This document shows positions 23,809 to 32,343 of a stretch of DNA of 49,828 nucleotides, one piece after another. Source of the DNA: Methylobacterium crusticola (GTDB taxonomy: Bacteria > Pseudomonadota > Alphaproteobacteria > Rhizobiales > Beijerinckiaceae); contig NZ_QOWC01000031.1 of assembly GCF_003574465.1 (NCBI RefSeq), positions 1 to 49,828 of the forward strand, given 5' to 3'. Position 1 is the first letter of the stretch, and the number at the start of each line of letters is the position of its first letter. A program made the translations under genes and the position numbers. The notes under the pieces were generated by a model, which had not been told where the DNA came from, ran no database searches, and worked only from the letters and a program-made list of their open reading frames with translations.

Positions 23809-24854
23809 CAGGCCGGGTACTTCGCGGCGGCCTTCTGGGCGAAGCTCGCCGCGTAGACCTCGCTCAGCTGCAGCTTCTGCACGCCGGTCATCTCGCGGAA
23901 CCAGACCTTCGCGCCGCGGTCGAAGGCCGCCTGGTCGATCGTGCCGGCCGGGTTGCCGACCGCCTTGGTGGCCCGGATCTCGATCAGGTTCGACTCCCGC
24001 GAGGTGCTGCCGACGAAGGGCTCGATGGCGCCGTAGATCTCCTCGGGAGCGTGCCTGTCCACCCACTGGGCGGCGCGCAGGACGGCGTTGGTCCAGGCCT
24101 GGACCATCGCCGGGTCGCGGTCGATGCGCGATTGCAGGCAGTAGTTCACCGTCACCGGCACGGTGCCGCCGATCACCTGGTCCCAGTTGCGCGGGTCGGA
24201 GCCGTCGTACAGCAGCTTGCCGTAGCCCTGGCTCTCGACCTCGCCCACGAGCGAGTAGGTGTTGATGAGGATGTCCACCTGCCGGGTCTTGAGCGAGCCG
24301 AGCATGGTGTCGACGTTGCCGACGCCGAGCCAGGTCACGGCGCCGTCGTAGCCGAGCTGCTCCATGAAGTAGGTCGCCCAGACGTGGGTCGTGCCGCCGA
24401 TCGAGGAGACGCCGATCAGCGGCTTGCGGCCGTCCGGGCGCTTCCAGGCGACGAACTTCGCGAGGTCGGTGAGGCCCTGCGCGTAGAGGTCGGCCCGGAT
24501 CATGAACTGCAACCCGGCGGCGATGCGGTCCACCGCCGTCAGCGCCTTGCAGGGCCGGCCCTTGTTGGTGAGCAGCATCGGGTGCACGAAGTCGGCGAGG
24601 GCGAAGTCGCCCTGGCCCGAGGCGATGATCTCGCGCGTCTTCACGCCGCTGCCGCCCTGGACGAGGCGGCTGTCGAGCCCCTCGTCCTTGAAGTAGCCGA
24701 GGCCCTGCGCGGCGAACACCACCATGTAGCTGCAGGTCGCCACGGGATAGATGCCCTTGGCGGACGCGGCCGCGCGGGCCCCGCGCGACGAGGCCAGGGC
24801 GGCGCCGGCCCCCAGCGCCGTCACGACGGCGCGCCGTGTCAGGATGGACGTCAT
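23808..24854 (-). CDS. ABC transporter substrate-binding protein (TauA/SsuA/NMT1-like)
   Basis: 348 aa periplasmic binding protein. The N-terminus LTRRAVVTALGAGAALA is a twin-arginine-type signal, so it may be exported folded through Tat. The mature protein has the NMT1/SsuA-like bilobal pattern (GLGYFKDEGLDSRLVQGGSG near residues 51-70). The ligand is unknown. Because it is cotranscribed with leuC, leuD and leuB paralogues, a branched-chain or dicarboxylic acid is a reasonable guess. It starts 43 bases after leuB and is preceded by GAGGGAG. Confidence 0.9.
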   Translation of the reverse strand: MTSILTRRAVVTALGAGAALASSRGARAAASAKGIYPVATCSYMVVFAAQGLGYFKDEGLDSRLVQGGSGVKTREIIASGQGDFALADFVHPMLLTNKGRPCKALTAVDRIAAGLQFMIRADLYAQGLTDLAKFVAWKRPDGRKPLIGVSSIGGTTHVWATYFMEQLGYDGAVTWLGVGNVDTMLGSLKTRQVDILINTYSLVGEVESQGYGKLLYDGSDPRNWDQVIGGTVPVTVNYCLQSRIDRDPAMVQAWTNAVLRAAQWVDRHAPEEIYGAIEPFVGSTSRESNLIEIRATKAVGNPAGTIDQAAFDRGAKVWFREMTGVQKLQLSEVYAASFAQKAAAKYPA

Positions 24855-24897
24855 GGCGGGCGCTCCCTCGTGCTTGTGTCCGGGGTTGTCGGTCTCG

Positions 24898-26016
24898 TCA
24901 GGCGGCGAGGCGCTCGAGCGAGGCCAGCACGGCGTCGCCCATGGCGGCGGTGGAGAGGGCGGCCTGCCCGGGCTCGGCGATGTCGGCGGTGCGGGCTCCT
25001 CTCGCGAGGGCGTCGGCCACGGCGCGCTCCAGGAGGGCCGCGTCGTCGGGCTGGCCCAGGGTCAGCCGCAGCATCATGGCGACGCTCAGGATGGAGCCCA
25101 GCGGGTTGGCGATGCCCTTGCCGGCGATGTCCGGGGCGCTGCCGTGGACCGGCTCGTACAGGGCCTGCCGGCGCCCGCGCGTGTCGGCCGGGCCGAGGGA
25201 GGCGGAGGGCAGCATGCCGAGGGAGCCCGCCGCCATGGCGGCGCAGTCCGACAGGATGTCGCCGAAGATGTTGTCCGTCACCATCACGTCGAACTGCGCG
25301 GGGTCGCGCACGATCTGCATCGCGGCGTTGTCCACGTAGAGGTGCGACAGCGCGACGTCCGGGAACTCGCTCGCGTGCAGGGCGACGACCTCCTCCCGCC
25401 AGAGCACGCTCGCTTCCATCACGTTGGCCTTGTCGACGGAGCAGAGCCGGCCGCGCCGGCTCCGGGCCAGCCCGAAGGCGAAGCGGGCCACGCGCCGGAC
25501 CTCCTCGGCGGTGTAGCTGTTGGTGTTGAAGCCGCGGCGGCTGCCGTCCGGCCCGGTCTCGATGCCGCGCGGCTCGCCGAAGTAGATGCCGCTCGACAAC
25601 TCGCGCACGATGATGAAGTCGACGCCCCGCAGCACGCGCTCCTTCAGGGGCGCGGCCTCGTAGAGCGCCGGGTCCGTGATGATGGGGCGCAGGTTGGCGT
25701 AGAGGTCGAGGGAGCGGCGCAGCTTGAGCAGGCTGCCCTCCCGGCGCGCCTCGGCCGGGACCTCGGCGGTCTCCGGGCCCCCGGTCGCGCCGAACAGGAT
25801 GGCGTCCGCCCCGTCGATCGCCGCCCGGGTTTCCGGCGGGATCACCTTCCCGGTGCGGCGGTAGGCCTCGAGCCCGAACTCCGCGTCCTCGAGCGTGACC
25901 GGCAGCCTGCGGCGTTCGGTGAACCAGGACAGGACGCGTCTCGCCTGCCCGGTCACCTCCGGCCCGATGCCCTCGCCGCCGATCACGGCGACGCGCATCA
26001 TGTTGGTCCCGCTCAT
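24898..26016 (-). CDS. leuB: 3-isopropylmalate dehydrogenase-like enzyme (LeuB paralogue)
   Basis: 372 aa beta-decarboxylating dehydrogenase. The motifs fit LeuB: substrate region LLKLRRSLDLYANLRP, VRELSSGIYFGEPRG with the catalytic Tyr, the catalytic Lys in SVDKANVM, metal Asp residues in YVDNAAM and VTDNIFGDILSD, and NAD-binding EPVHGSAPDIAGKG. It would oxidise and decarboxylate 3-isopropylmalate or a related 2-alkylmalate. The family also includes tartrate and D-malate dehydrogenases. Its ATG overlaps the leuD stop (ATGA). Its linkage to an importer and LysR rather than to leucine genes suggests a catabolic paralogue, but function in leucine synthesis is not excluded. Confidence 0.88.
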   Translation of the reverse strand: MSGTNMMRVAVIGGEGIGPEVTGQARRVLSWFTERRRLPVTLEDAEFGLEAYRRTGKVIPPETRAAIDGADAILFGATGGPETAEVPAEARREGSLLKLRRSLDLYANLRPIITDPALYEAAPLKERVLRGVDFIIVRELSSGIYFGEPRGIETGPDGSRRGFNTNSYTAEEVRRVARFAFGLARSRRGRLCSVDKANVMEASVLWREEVVALHASEFPDVALSHLYVDNAAMQIVRDPAQFDVMVTDNIFGDILSDCAAMAAGSLGMLPSASLGPADTRGRRQALYEPVHGSAPDIAGKGIANPLGSILSVAMMLRLTLGQPDDAALLERAVADALARGARTADIAEPGQAALSTAAMGDAVLASLERLAA

Positions 26017-26645
26017 GCCGGATCTCCCGTGACGTACACCCAGGGGCGCCGCTGCCTGTCCCGGGCCTGGAAGCCCTCGATCGCGGCCGCCTGCCTGCGG
26101 GTGGCGCCGATCTCGTCCAGCCCCTGCAGCAGCGCCTCGCGCCGCCGCGCCTCGACCTGGAACGGGTGGCGCCGCCCGGCGGGCGAGACGACGACGCAGT
26201 GCTCGAGGTCGACCGTGACCCGGCCCGCGCCCTGGCTCTCCTCGACCTCGCGGGCGAGGCCGCTCACGACCGCCTCGTCCAGCACGACCGGCAGGATGCC
26301 GTTCTGGAAGCAGTTGTTGAAGAAGATGTCCCCGAAGCTCGGCGCGATCACGCAGGTGACGCCGCGCTCCTGGAGCGACCACACGGCCCCCTCCCGGGAG
26401 GAGCCGCATCCGAAGTTGCGGCCCGCGATGATGATCCCGGCCTCGCGGTAGGGCGGCCGGTTCAGGACGAAGCCGGGATCCTCTGACCCGTCGGGCAGGT
26501 AGCGGAGCGCGCCGAAGCACCAGGGGGCGAGGGTTCCGCGGATGCCGTTGCCGACGAGCCGCTCGATCCGGATGATCACGTCCGTGTCGATGTTCTCGAG
26601 CAGGATGGGGGCGGCGACCGCCTCGAGCCGGGTGAAGCGCCTCAT
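26013..26645 (-). CDS. leuD: 3-isopropylmalate dehydratase small subunit-like (LeuD paralogue)
   Basis: 210 aa swivel domain of the aconitase superfamily. The conserved segments are LLENIDTDVIIRIERLV, the active-site loop GRNFGCGSSREGAVWSL and IIAPSFGDIFFNNCFQNGILP. It forms a heterodimer with LeuC to isomerise 2- and 3-isopropylmalate or an analogous hydroxyacid. The start at 26645 overlaps the leuC stop (ATGA), and the stop overlaps the leuB start. The longer open frame extending to 27668 is antiparallel noise from leuC in another frame. Confidence 0.9.
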   Translation of the reverse strand: MRRFTRLEAVAAPILLENIDTDVIIRIERLVGNGIRGTLAPWCFGALRYLPDGSEDPGFVLNRPPYREAGIIIAGRNFGCGSSREGAVWSLQERGVTCVIAPSFGDIFFNNCFQNGILPVVLDEAVVSGLAREVEESQGAGRVTVDLEHCVVVSPAGRRHPFQVEARRREALLQGLDEIGATRRQAAAIEGFQARDRQRRPWVYVTGDPA

Positions 26646-28042
26646 GCCGGTCTCCGCACGTCCGTGATGGCGCCCGCGAGGGCGGCCGCGGCGGCGACCG
26701 CCGGGCTGGCCAGGTGGGTCCGGGCGCGGGGGCCCTGGCGGCCCACGAAGTTGCGGTTGCTCGTCGAGACGGAGCGCTGCCCGGGCGGCACCACCTCGCC
26801 GTTGGCGGCCAGGCACATGGAGCAGCCGGGCTCGCGCCACTCGAAGCCGGCCTGCGTGAAGACGCGGTCGAGGCCCTCCGCCTCCGCGTCGCGCTTCACG
26901 ATCTCGGAGCCCGGCACCACCCAGGCGCGCACCCCGTCCGCCACCCGGTTGCCCCGGGCGACGCTCGCCGCCTCCCGCAGGTCCGACAGCCTGCCGTTCG
27001 TGCACGAGCCGATGAAGACCCAGTCGACCTTGGTGCCGGCGATCGGTCCGCCCGGCTCCAGCCCCATGTAGGCCAGCGCCGCCTCCATGGCGCGGCGCCG
27101 CACCGGGTCGGCCTCCGCGGTGGGGTCCGGGATGGTGCCGTCGACCGCGACGACGTGCTCCGGGCTCGTGCCCCAGGTGACCTGCGGCGCCACGCCCGCG
27201 ACGTCGATGGCGACCTCCCGGTCGAACGCCGCGTCCGGGTCGCCCGGCAGGGTGCGCCAGGCGGCGAGCGCGTGCTCCCACGCCTCCCCCTTCGGCGCGT
27301 AGGGCCGGCCCTGCAGGTAGGCGTAGGTGGTCTCGTCGGGCGCCACGAAGCCCATCTTGGCGCCGAGCTCGATCGACAGATTGCAGATCGTCAGGCGCCC
27401 TTCCACCGGCATCGCCGCGATGGCCGATCCGGCGTACTCCACCGCGTAGCCCGTCCCGCCCGCCGCGCCGATCACGCCGATCAGGTGCAGGATCAGGTCC
27501 TTCGGGAGGACGCCGGGCCGCAGCGCGCCCTCGAAGCGGACCCGCATGGTCTTCGGGCGGCGCTGGACGAGCGTCTGGGTCGCCAGCACGTGCGACAGTT
27601 CGGACGAGCCGATGCCGAACGCGAGGGCGCCGACGCCGCCATGCGTGCAGGTGTGGCTGTCGCCGCACACGATCAGGGTGCCGGGCAGGCTCAGCCCGAG
27701 CTCGGGCCCGATCACGTGCACGATGCCCTGCCCGCGCTGCCCGACGTCGAAGAGGCGGATCCCCGCCTCGCGCGTCTCGGCCCGCAGGGCGTCGAGCAGG
27801 CTCCAGCCGGTCTCGGTGGTGCCGGCCCGGCCCGCGGCGCTCGAGATCGCGTGGTCGGGCGTGGCGAAGGTCAGCTCGGGGCTCTGGACCGCCAGCCCGC
27901 GCTGCTTCAGGTCGAGGAGGCCGCGCGAGCCGCCGAGGTCGTGCAGGAGATGCCGGTCCACGTGCAGCAGCACCGCGCCGTCGCCGAGGTCGCTGACGAC
28001 ATGGTCATCCCATATCTTCGCGAACAGCGTTCTGGCTGCCAT
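26642..28042 (-). CDS. leuC: 3-isopropylmalate dehydratase large subunit-like (LeuC paralogue)
   Basis: 466 aa, the size of bacterial LeuC. The N-terminus MAARTLFAKIWDDHVV is typical. The active-site segment GDSHTCTHGGVGALAFGIG is present, and the [4Fe-4S] cluster Cys residues lie in SCTNGR and CSMCLA. It catalyses hydro-lyase isomerisation of a 2-hydroxyacid together with LeuD. The first 38 bases overlap the end of the upstream lysR gene on the same strand. As part of a lysR-leuC-leuD-leuB-importer unit it may act on imported 2-alkylmalate, citramalate or a similar acid. This is an inference. Confidence 0.9.
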   Translation of the reverse strand: MAARTLFAKIWDDHVVSDLGDGAVLLHVDRHLLHDLGGSRGLLDLKQRGLAVQSPELTFATPDHAISSAAGRAGTTETGWSLLDALRAETREAGIRLFDVGQRGQGIVHVIGPELGLSLPGTLIVCGDSHTCTHGGVGALAFGIGSSELSHVLATQTLVQRRPKTMRVRFEGALRPGVLPKDLILHLIGVIGAAGGTGYAVEYAGSAIAAMPVEGRLTICNLSIELGAKMGFVAPDETTYAYLQGRPYAPKGEAWEHALAAWRTLPGDPDAAFDREVAIDVAGVAPQVTWGTSPEHVVAVDGTIPDPTAEADPVRRRAMEAALAYMGLEPGGPIAGTKVDWVFIGSCTNGRLSDLREAASVARGNRVADGVRAWVVPGSEIVKRDAEAEGLDRVFTQAGFEWREPGCSMCLAANGEVVPPGQRSVSTSNRNFVGRQGPRARTHLASPAVAAAAALAGAITDVRRPA

Positions 28043-29069
28043 CCCGGTTCCTCCCTGCCGCGCGGCCTGCGCCGCGTTCGATGCGCCTGCCTCCCTTAGG
28101 GGGAGCGGGCGTCGGCACCGAGACTAGGGACGGCGCGCCGCGGGGCGAAGCGCCGGTTGGGCATGACGCCGTCTCGTTTGGCGATGGCCGCTCCAGGTAG
28201 CCGACCAGCCGGCGCGCCGGCAGCGAGAGGGTCGCGGTGTCGCGCACCACGATGTTGAGCGGCCGGATCCGCCAGGGATCCTCCAGCGCGAGCGCCACCA
28301 GGTTCACCCGCCGCAGCTGGCCGTCGAAGACCTGGCGGGGCACGATCCCGATGCCGAGGCCGCTCTCGATGAAGCGGAGCTGACCCTCGAAGCTGCCCAC
28401 GCGCACGCGGATCCGCACCTCGCCGCCGAGGTCGCTGGCGGCGCGCCGGCACAGCGTCTCGATCGAGCTGCCCGTCTCCAGGCAGACGAAGTCGTGCGCC
28501 AGGAGGTCGGCGAAGGCGATCGAGGACCGGTCGGCCAGGGGATGCCCGAGGGGCAGCACCGCGATCAGCTCGTCCTGGCGGTAGGGCACGATGTGGAGGC
28601 CGGGCGCCGGGACGTTGCCGCCGAAGATGCCGATATCGGCGCCGTTGCTGGCGACGAGCTGCACGATGCTCGGGCTGATGCCCTCCTCGAGGTCGATCCG
28701 GATCAGCGGGTGCAGGGCGAGGAAGCCGGCGAGCTCCATCGGCAGCGATTCCATGATGGCGGACTTGTTGGCCGCCACCCGGATCAGCCCGCGCAGGCCG
28801 CTGGCGAAATCCCGCAGCTCCGCCTCCATCAACGACACGCTGCCGCGGATCGTGCGCGCGTGATGCAGCAGGACCGTCCCGGCCTCCGTGAGCTCGATGC
28901 CCTTGGAGTGGCGGATGAACAGCTCGGTGCCGAGCATGGCCTCGAGCTCCGAGATGCGGCGGGAGATCGCCGAGGCGGCGATGTGCGCCCGCTCGCCGGC
29001 GGCCGCGATGCTCTGCTCCTCGACGACGGCGATGAACAGCTCGAGGGTGAGGAGATCGTACCGGTGCAC
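28005..29069 (-). CDS. LysR-family transcriptional regulator upstream of leuC
   Basis: 354 aa, longer than the usual 300. The N-terminal helix-turn-helix covers residues about 4-62 (LELFIAVVEEQSIAAAGERAHIAASAISRRI), and the effector domain follows to about residue 295. The last 55 or so residues are Pro/Arg/Gly-rich and run into the leuC start, overlapping it by 38 bases, so they may be an unstructured tail or a lost stop codon. The GTG start at 29069 follows a G-rich stretch (GGGGGGATCC). It is transcribed in the same direction as leuC, unlike the divergent arrangement common for LysR genes. It probably controls the downstream operon. Confidence 0.87.
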   Translation of the reverse strand: MHRYDLLTLELFIAVVEEQSIAAAGERAHIAASAISRRISELEAMLGTELFIRHSKGIELTEAGTVLLHHARTIRGSVSLMEAELRDFASGLRGLIRVAANKSAIMESLPMELAGFLALHPLIRIDLEEGISPSIVQLVASNGADIGIFGGNVPAPGLHIVPYRQDELIAVLPLGHPLADRSSIAFADLLAHDFVCLETGSSIETLCRRAASDLGGEVRIRVRVGSFEGQLRFIESGLGIGIVPRQVFDGQLRRVNLVALALEDPWRIRPLNIVVRDTATLSLPARRLVGYLERPSPNETASCPTGASPRGAPSLVSVPTPAPPKGGRRIERGAGRAAGRNRDGSQNAVREDMG

Positions 29070-29310
29070 CTTGGATCCCCCCGCCCGAAGCTCTTGGGGG
29101 CCGCCTCGCGCGCGGCGCGGCTCCCGGTCCGGTGCCCGGATGGTAGCGCGGGAGCGACCCGGCACAAGGCGTGCCCGCGGGCCCGGGCCGCGGAGCGCGT
29201 CACACCGAGGACGCAGAGCGCTCCCCGCCGGGCACCGGTCCGGCGCGGGGGCGCGCCTCAGAACGAAGGCCGGGACCGGCTCCCCGCGTGCGACGCGGCC
29301 GGGCGCCGCC

Positions 29311-30087
29311 CTAGATCACGGTCGGCACCTGTGCCCCGTCCATCGTGATCGTCACGCCGGTCAGGTAGCTCGCCTTGGCGGAGGCCAGGAACACGATGGC
29401 GGCGGCGATCTCCTCGGGATCGGCCATGCGGCCGAGGGGGATCCGCTCGACCGCCAGCCTGTGCGCCTCGTCCAGGGCGATGCCCTTCGCGGCCGCCTCG
29501 GCCTGGAGGCCCTCGGCGACGCGGTCGGTGCGGGTGAGCCCCGGGTTCACGCCGAGGACGCGCACGCCCCGGCCCGCGTAGGCGTGCGCCAGCCCGGCGG
29601 TCGCCAGCATGAGCGCGGCGTTGGCGGCGCCGCCCGCGAGATGCGTGGCCGAGGCGACCTTGCCGCCGTTCCCGATGACGTTGACGACGACGCCCGAGCC
29701 CCTCTGCGCCATGCGCTTGACGGCGGGATCCATGATGTTCACGTAGCTGAAGAACTTCGCATCCAGCGCGGCGCGCCAGTGGCCGGGGGTGAGCGCGTCG
29801 GGCGGCGTGCGCCGCGCCGCGCCGGCGCTGTTGACGAGGACGTCGACCGGCCCGAGCGCCGCCTCGACCGCGTCCAACGCCGCGAGCGCCTGCTCCGGAT
29901 CGACGAGGTCGGCCGCGTGGCCGAGGACGGTGCCGAGCTCGCCGCAGGCCCGCTCGAGGGTGGCCTGCGAGCGCGAGATGATGGCGACGCGGGCTCCCTC
30001 ATCGCGGAACGCCCGGGCGCAGGCGAGGCCGATGCCCCTCGATCCGCCCGTGACGACCACGACCTTGTCCTTCAAGCCGAGTTCCAT
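29311..30087 (-). CDS. SDR-family protein lacking the usual Tyr/Lys pair
   Basis: 258 aa short-chain dehydrogenase fold. The cofactor motif TGGSRGIG and the NSAG motif are intact, and PEEIAAAIVFLASAKASYLTG is the usual C-terminal segment. The catalytic region, expected as Ser...YxxxK, reads VIGNGGKVASATHLAGGAANAAL. Asn replaces the Lys, and no Tyr is found four residues before it. It may bind NAD(P) but use a different mechanism or none. The ATG at 30087 follows GGGAGG. It lies between an enoyl-CoA hydratase gene and the LysR-leuCDB operon on one strand. Confidence 0.85.
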   Translation of the reverse strand: MELGLKDKVVVVTGGSRGIGLACARAFRDEGARVAIISRSQATLERACGELGTVLGHAADLVDPEQALAALDAVEAALGPVDVLVNSAGAARRTPPDALTPGHWRAALDAKFFSYVNIMDPAVKRMAQRGSGVVVNVIGNGGKVASATHLAGGAANAALMLATAGLAHAYAGRGVRVLGVNPGLTRTDRVAEGLQAEAAAKGIALDEAHRLAVERIPLGRMADPEEIAAAIVFLASAKASYLTGVTITMDGAQVPTVI

Positions 30088-30224
30088 GACGCGCCTCCCT
30101 CTGCCCCGATCGGCCGGTTCCGGCTCCCGCCGTCCCAAAAGCCCCCGCGCGGCCCCGGCCCCTCCCTGCGGGCCGGTCGGGGAGACCCGGGCCGGCGCGG
30201 GGGAGGGGGTCGCGGCCGCTCGTT

Positions 30225-31019
30225 CTAGCGGCCCTGGAAGTTCGGGCGGCGCTTCTCGTTGAAGGCGAGGACGCCCTCGCGCCGGTCCTGCGTCGGGACC
30301 ATGCGGTTGTAGGCCTCGATCTCGAAGGCGAGCCCGTCCCCGAGGGACATCTGGAGCCCGCGATGCACGGCCTGCTTGGCCTGGCGCACGGCGACCGGGG
30401 CGTTGCGGGCGATGGCGGAGGCCGTCGCAACGGCCTCCGCGACGAGTTCGGCCGCGGGCAGCACCCGGTTGGCGAGGCCCCACGCCTCGGCCTGCGCGGC
30501 CGTGAACGGGCGCCCGGTCAGGATCAGCTCCTTGGCGCGGCGCTCGCCCATGGCGCGGGGCAGGTTCTGGGTGCCGCCGGCCCCGGGCATGATCCCCAGG
30601 GTGACCTCGGTCAGCGCGAAGCGGGCGTGCTCGGCGGCGTAGACGAAGTCGCACGCGGCCGCGATCTCGCAGCCGCCGCCGTAGGCGGCCCCGTTCACGG
30701 CCGCGATCACCGGGACCGGGCAGCCCATGAGGGCGCGAACCATGCGCTCGAAGACGAGGTGCTGGCTCGTCCAGGCGTCGTCGGTCATGCCGCGGCGCTC
30801 CTTGAGGTCCCCGCCCGCGCAGAACGCCTTCTCGCCCGCGCCGGTCAGCACGATCGCCCGCGCGGCGGCCGGATCGAGCGCCACGGCCTCGAAGAGCGCG
30901 ACGAGGTCGTGGCCCATCTGCGTGTCGAGGGCGTTCGCGGCTTCGGGACGGTTCAGCGTCACCAGGAGCACGTCCGGATCAGGCCGCGCGACCAGCAGGG
31001 TGACGGACTCGGTGATCAT
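30225..31019 (-). CDS. Enoyl-CoA hydratase/isomerase family protein
   Basis: 264 aa crotonase-fold enzyme. The oxyanion-hole segments AFCAGGDL and AAVNGAAYGGGCE are present, and both Glu positions used by hydratases appear (GGGCE and LTEVTLGIMPGAGGTQ). This fits hydration of a 2-enoyl-CoA to a 3-hydroxyacyl-CoA, with unknown chain specificity. The start at 31019 was chosen because GAGG lies seven bases upstream; another ATG 18 bases earlier has no ribosome binding site. It heads the nine-gene leftward cluster and may supply or consume CoA esters linked to the LeuCDB-type reactions. Confidence 0.9.
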   Translation of the reverse strand: MITESVTLLVARPDPDVLLVTLNRPEAANALDTQMGHDLVALFEAVALDPAAARAIVLTGAGEKAFCAGGDLKERRGMTDDAWTSQHLVFERMVRALMGCPVPVIAAVNGAAYGGGCEIAAACDFVYAAEHARFALTEVTLGIMPGAGGTQNLPRAMGERRAKELILTGRPFTAAQAEAWGLANRVLPAAELVAEAVATASAIARNAPVAVRQAKQAVHRGLQMSLGDGLAFEIEAYNRMVPTQDRREGVLAFNEKRRPNFQGR

Positions 31020-31341
31020 GGCATACCTCGCGGTCACCCGACGGGTCTCGCCCCGCAGACGCCGGGGGAACTCCCCTTAGAGCAATCTCTCGACGACGTG
31101 GAGACCGGTTCGTCGCGACGACGGGGGGCCGCGACCGGTCTCAACCGGACCGGGCGCGGCCCCCGTGCCGGGAGCACGGGGCCCGATGCCGGGAGTGGCG
31201 CGCCTCGCCCCCGGGCCCCGGACCGGACGGGCCCGGCGCCGGGCAAGGCTCTGAGAGCCAACAACTTGTTAATGAAGTCGATCCTATCGTGACCAGGGAC
31301 GGCCGGCAACGGAATCGCGTGCGGGCACGTCGGGAACGCTC
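31020..31341. other. Intergenic region between divergent genes
   Basis: About 320 bases between the leftward enoyl-CoA hydratase and the rightward glycosyltransferase. A short AT-richer stretch around 31258-31290 (AACAACTTGTTAATGAAG) is the probable glycosyltransferase promoter area, but no convincing -35/-10 pair could be defined. The rest shows no feature. Confidence 0.35.
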
Positions 31342-32343
31342 ATGCATCCAGCGGCTCAGATCCGGCACGAACTGCAAACCCTGCTGCCGCAGGCCACGCT
31401 CGTCCGCAACCGCTCGATCGCGGTCCTGCTGCCCTGCCTCAACGAGGAGACGACGATCGGGGCGGTGGTGGCGGAGTTCCGCCGCGTCCTGCCCGGGGCC
31501 GCGATCTACGTCTACGACAACAACTCGACCGACCGGACCGCGGAGGTCGCGGCCGCCGCGGGGGCGATCGTCCGCCGGGAGCGCCGTCCCGGCAAGGGCA
31601 ACGTGGTGCGCCGCATGCTCGCGGACATCGAGGCGGACCTCTACGTGCTCGCGGACGGCGACCTCACCTACGATGCCGGCGCGGCCGGCCGCCTCATCGA
31701 TGCGCTGGTGGTCGAGCAGGTGGACATGGTCGTGGGCATCCGCGACGGCGCCGAGGGCGCGTTCGCGCGCGGCCACCGGTTCGGCAACTGGCTGTTCAAC
31801 CGGCTGGTGAACGCGCTGTTCGGGCCCGGCTTCACCGACATCCTGTCGGGCTACCGGGTCGTCTCGCACCGCTTCGCCAAGTCGTTCCCCGCCACCTCGT
31901 CCGGCTTCGAGATCGAGACCGAGCTGTCGGTCCACGCCCTCGACCTGCGCCTCGCCGCGATCGAGATCGCGCTCCCCTACGGCCCGCGGCCCGACGGCTC
32001 GTCGAGCAAGCTCAGCACCTGGCGCGACGGGGCCCGCGTCCTGTGCAAGATCGCGTTCATGTACAAGGCGGTGCGGCCGCTGCAGTTCTTCAGTGCGCTG
32101 GCGGCCCTCTTCGCGCTGGCGGGCCTCGCGCTCGGGCTGCCAGTCGCCACGACCTACCTGGAGACCGGCCTCGTGCCGCGCCTGCCGAGCGCGATCCTGG
32201 CGGCGGCCCTGATGCAGCTCGCCTTCATGAGCCTGACCTGCGGCGTCATCGTCGACGCCATCGGCACGAGCCAGCGGGAGTTCAAGCGGATGCGCTACCT
32301 CGCCCTGCCGGCGCCGGGCGGCACCGGGGCGCCGTCGCCGTGA
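31342..32343 (+). CDS. Family 2 glycosyltransferase with C-terminal membrane helices
   Basis: 333 aa. The GT-A domain spans about residues 22-235, with VLLPCLNEETTIGAVV at the start, YVYDNNSTDRT, and the metal-binding DGD in LADGDLTYDA (residues about 103-107). Two hydrophobic segments at about 250-275 and 285-310 anchor it in the membrane. It resembles dolichyl-phosphate mannose synthase or undecaprenyl-phosphate sugar transferases, which load a sugar on a lipid carrier. Its last codons overlap the methyltransferase start (GTGA), forming an operon with a GT87-like protein that could use the lipid-linked sugar. Confidence 0.87.
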   Translation: MHPAAQIRHELQTLLPQATLVRNRSIAVLLPCLNEETTIGAVVAEFRRVLPGAAIYVYDNNSTDRTAEVAAAAGAIVRRERRPGKGNVVRRMLADIEADLYVLADGDLTYDAGAAGRLIDALVVEQVDMVVGIRDGAEGAFARGHRFGNWLFNRLVNALFGPGFTDILSGYRVVSHRFAKSFPATSSGFEIETELSVHALDLRLAAIEIALPYGPRPDGSSSKLSTWRDGARVLCKIAFMYKAVRPLQFFSALAALFALAGLALGLPVATTYLETGLVPRLPSAILAAALMQLAFMSLTCGVIVDAIGTSQREFKRMRYLALPAPGGTGAPSP

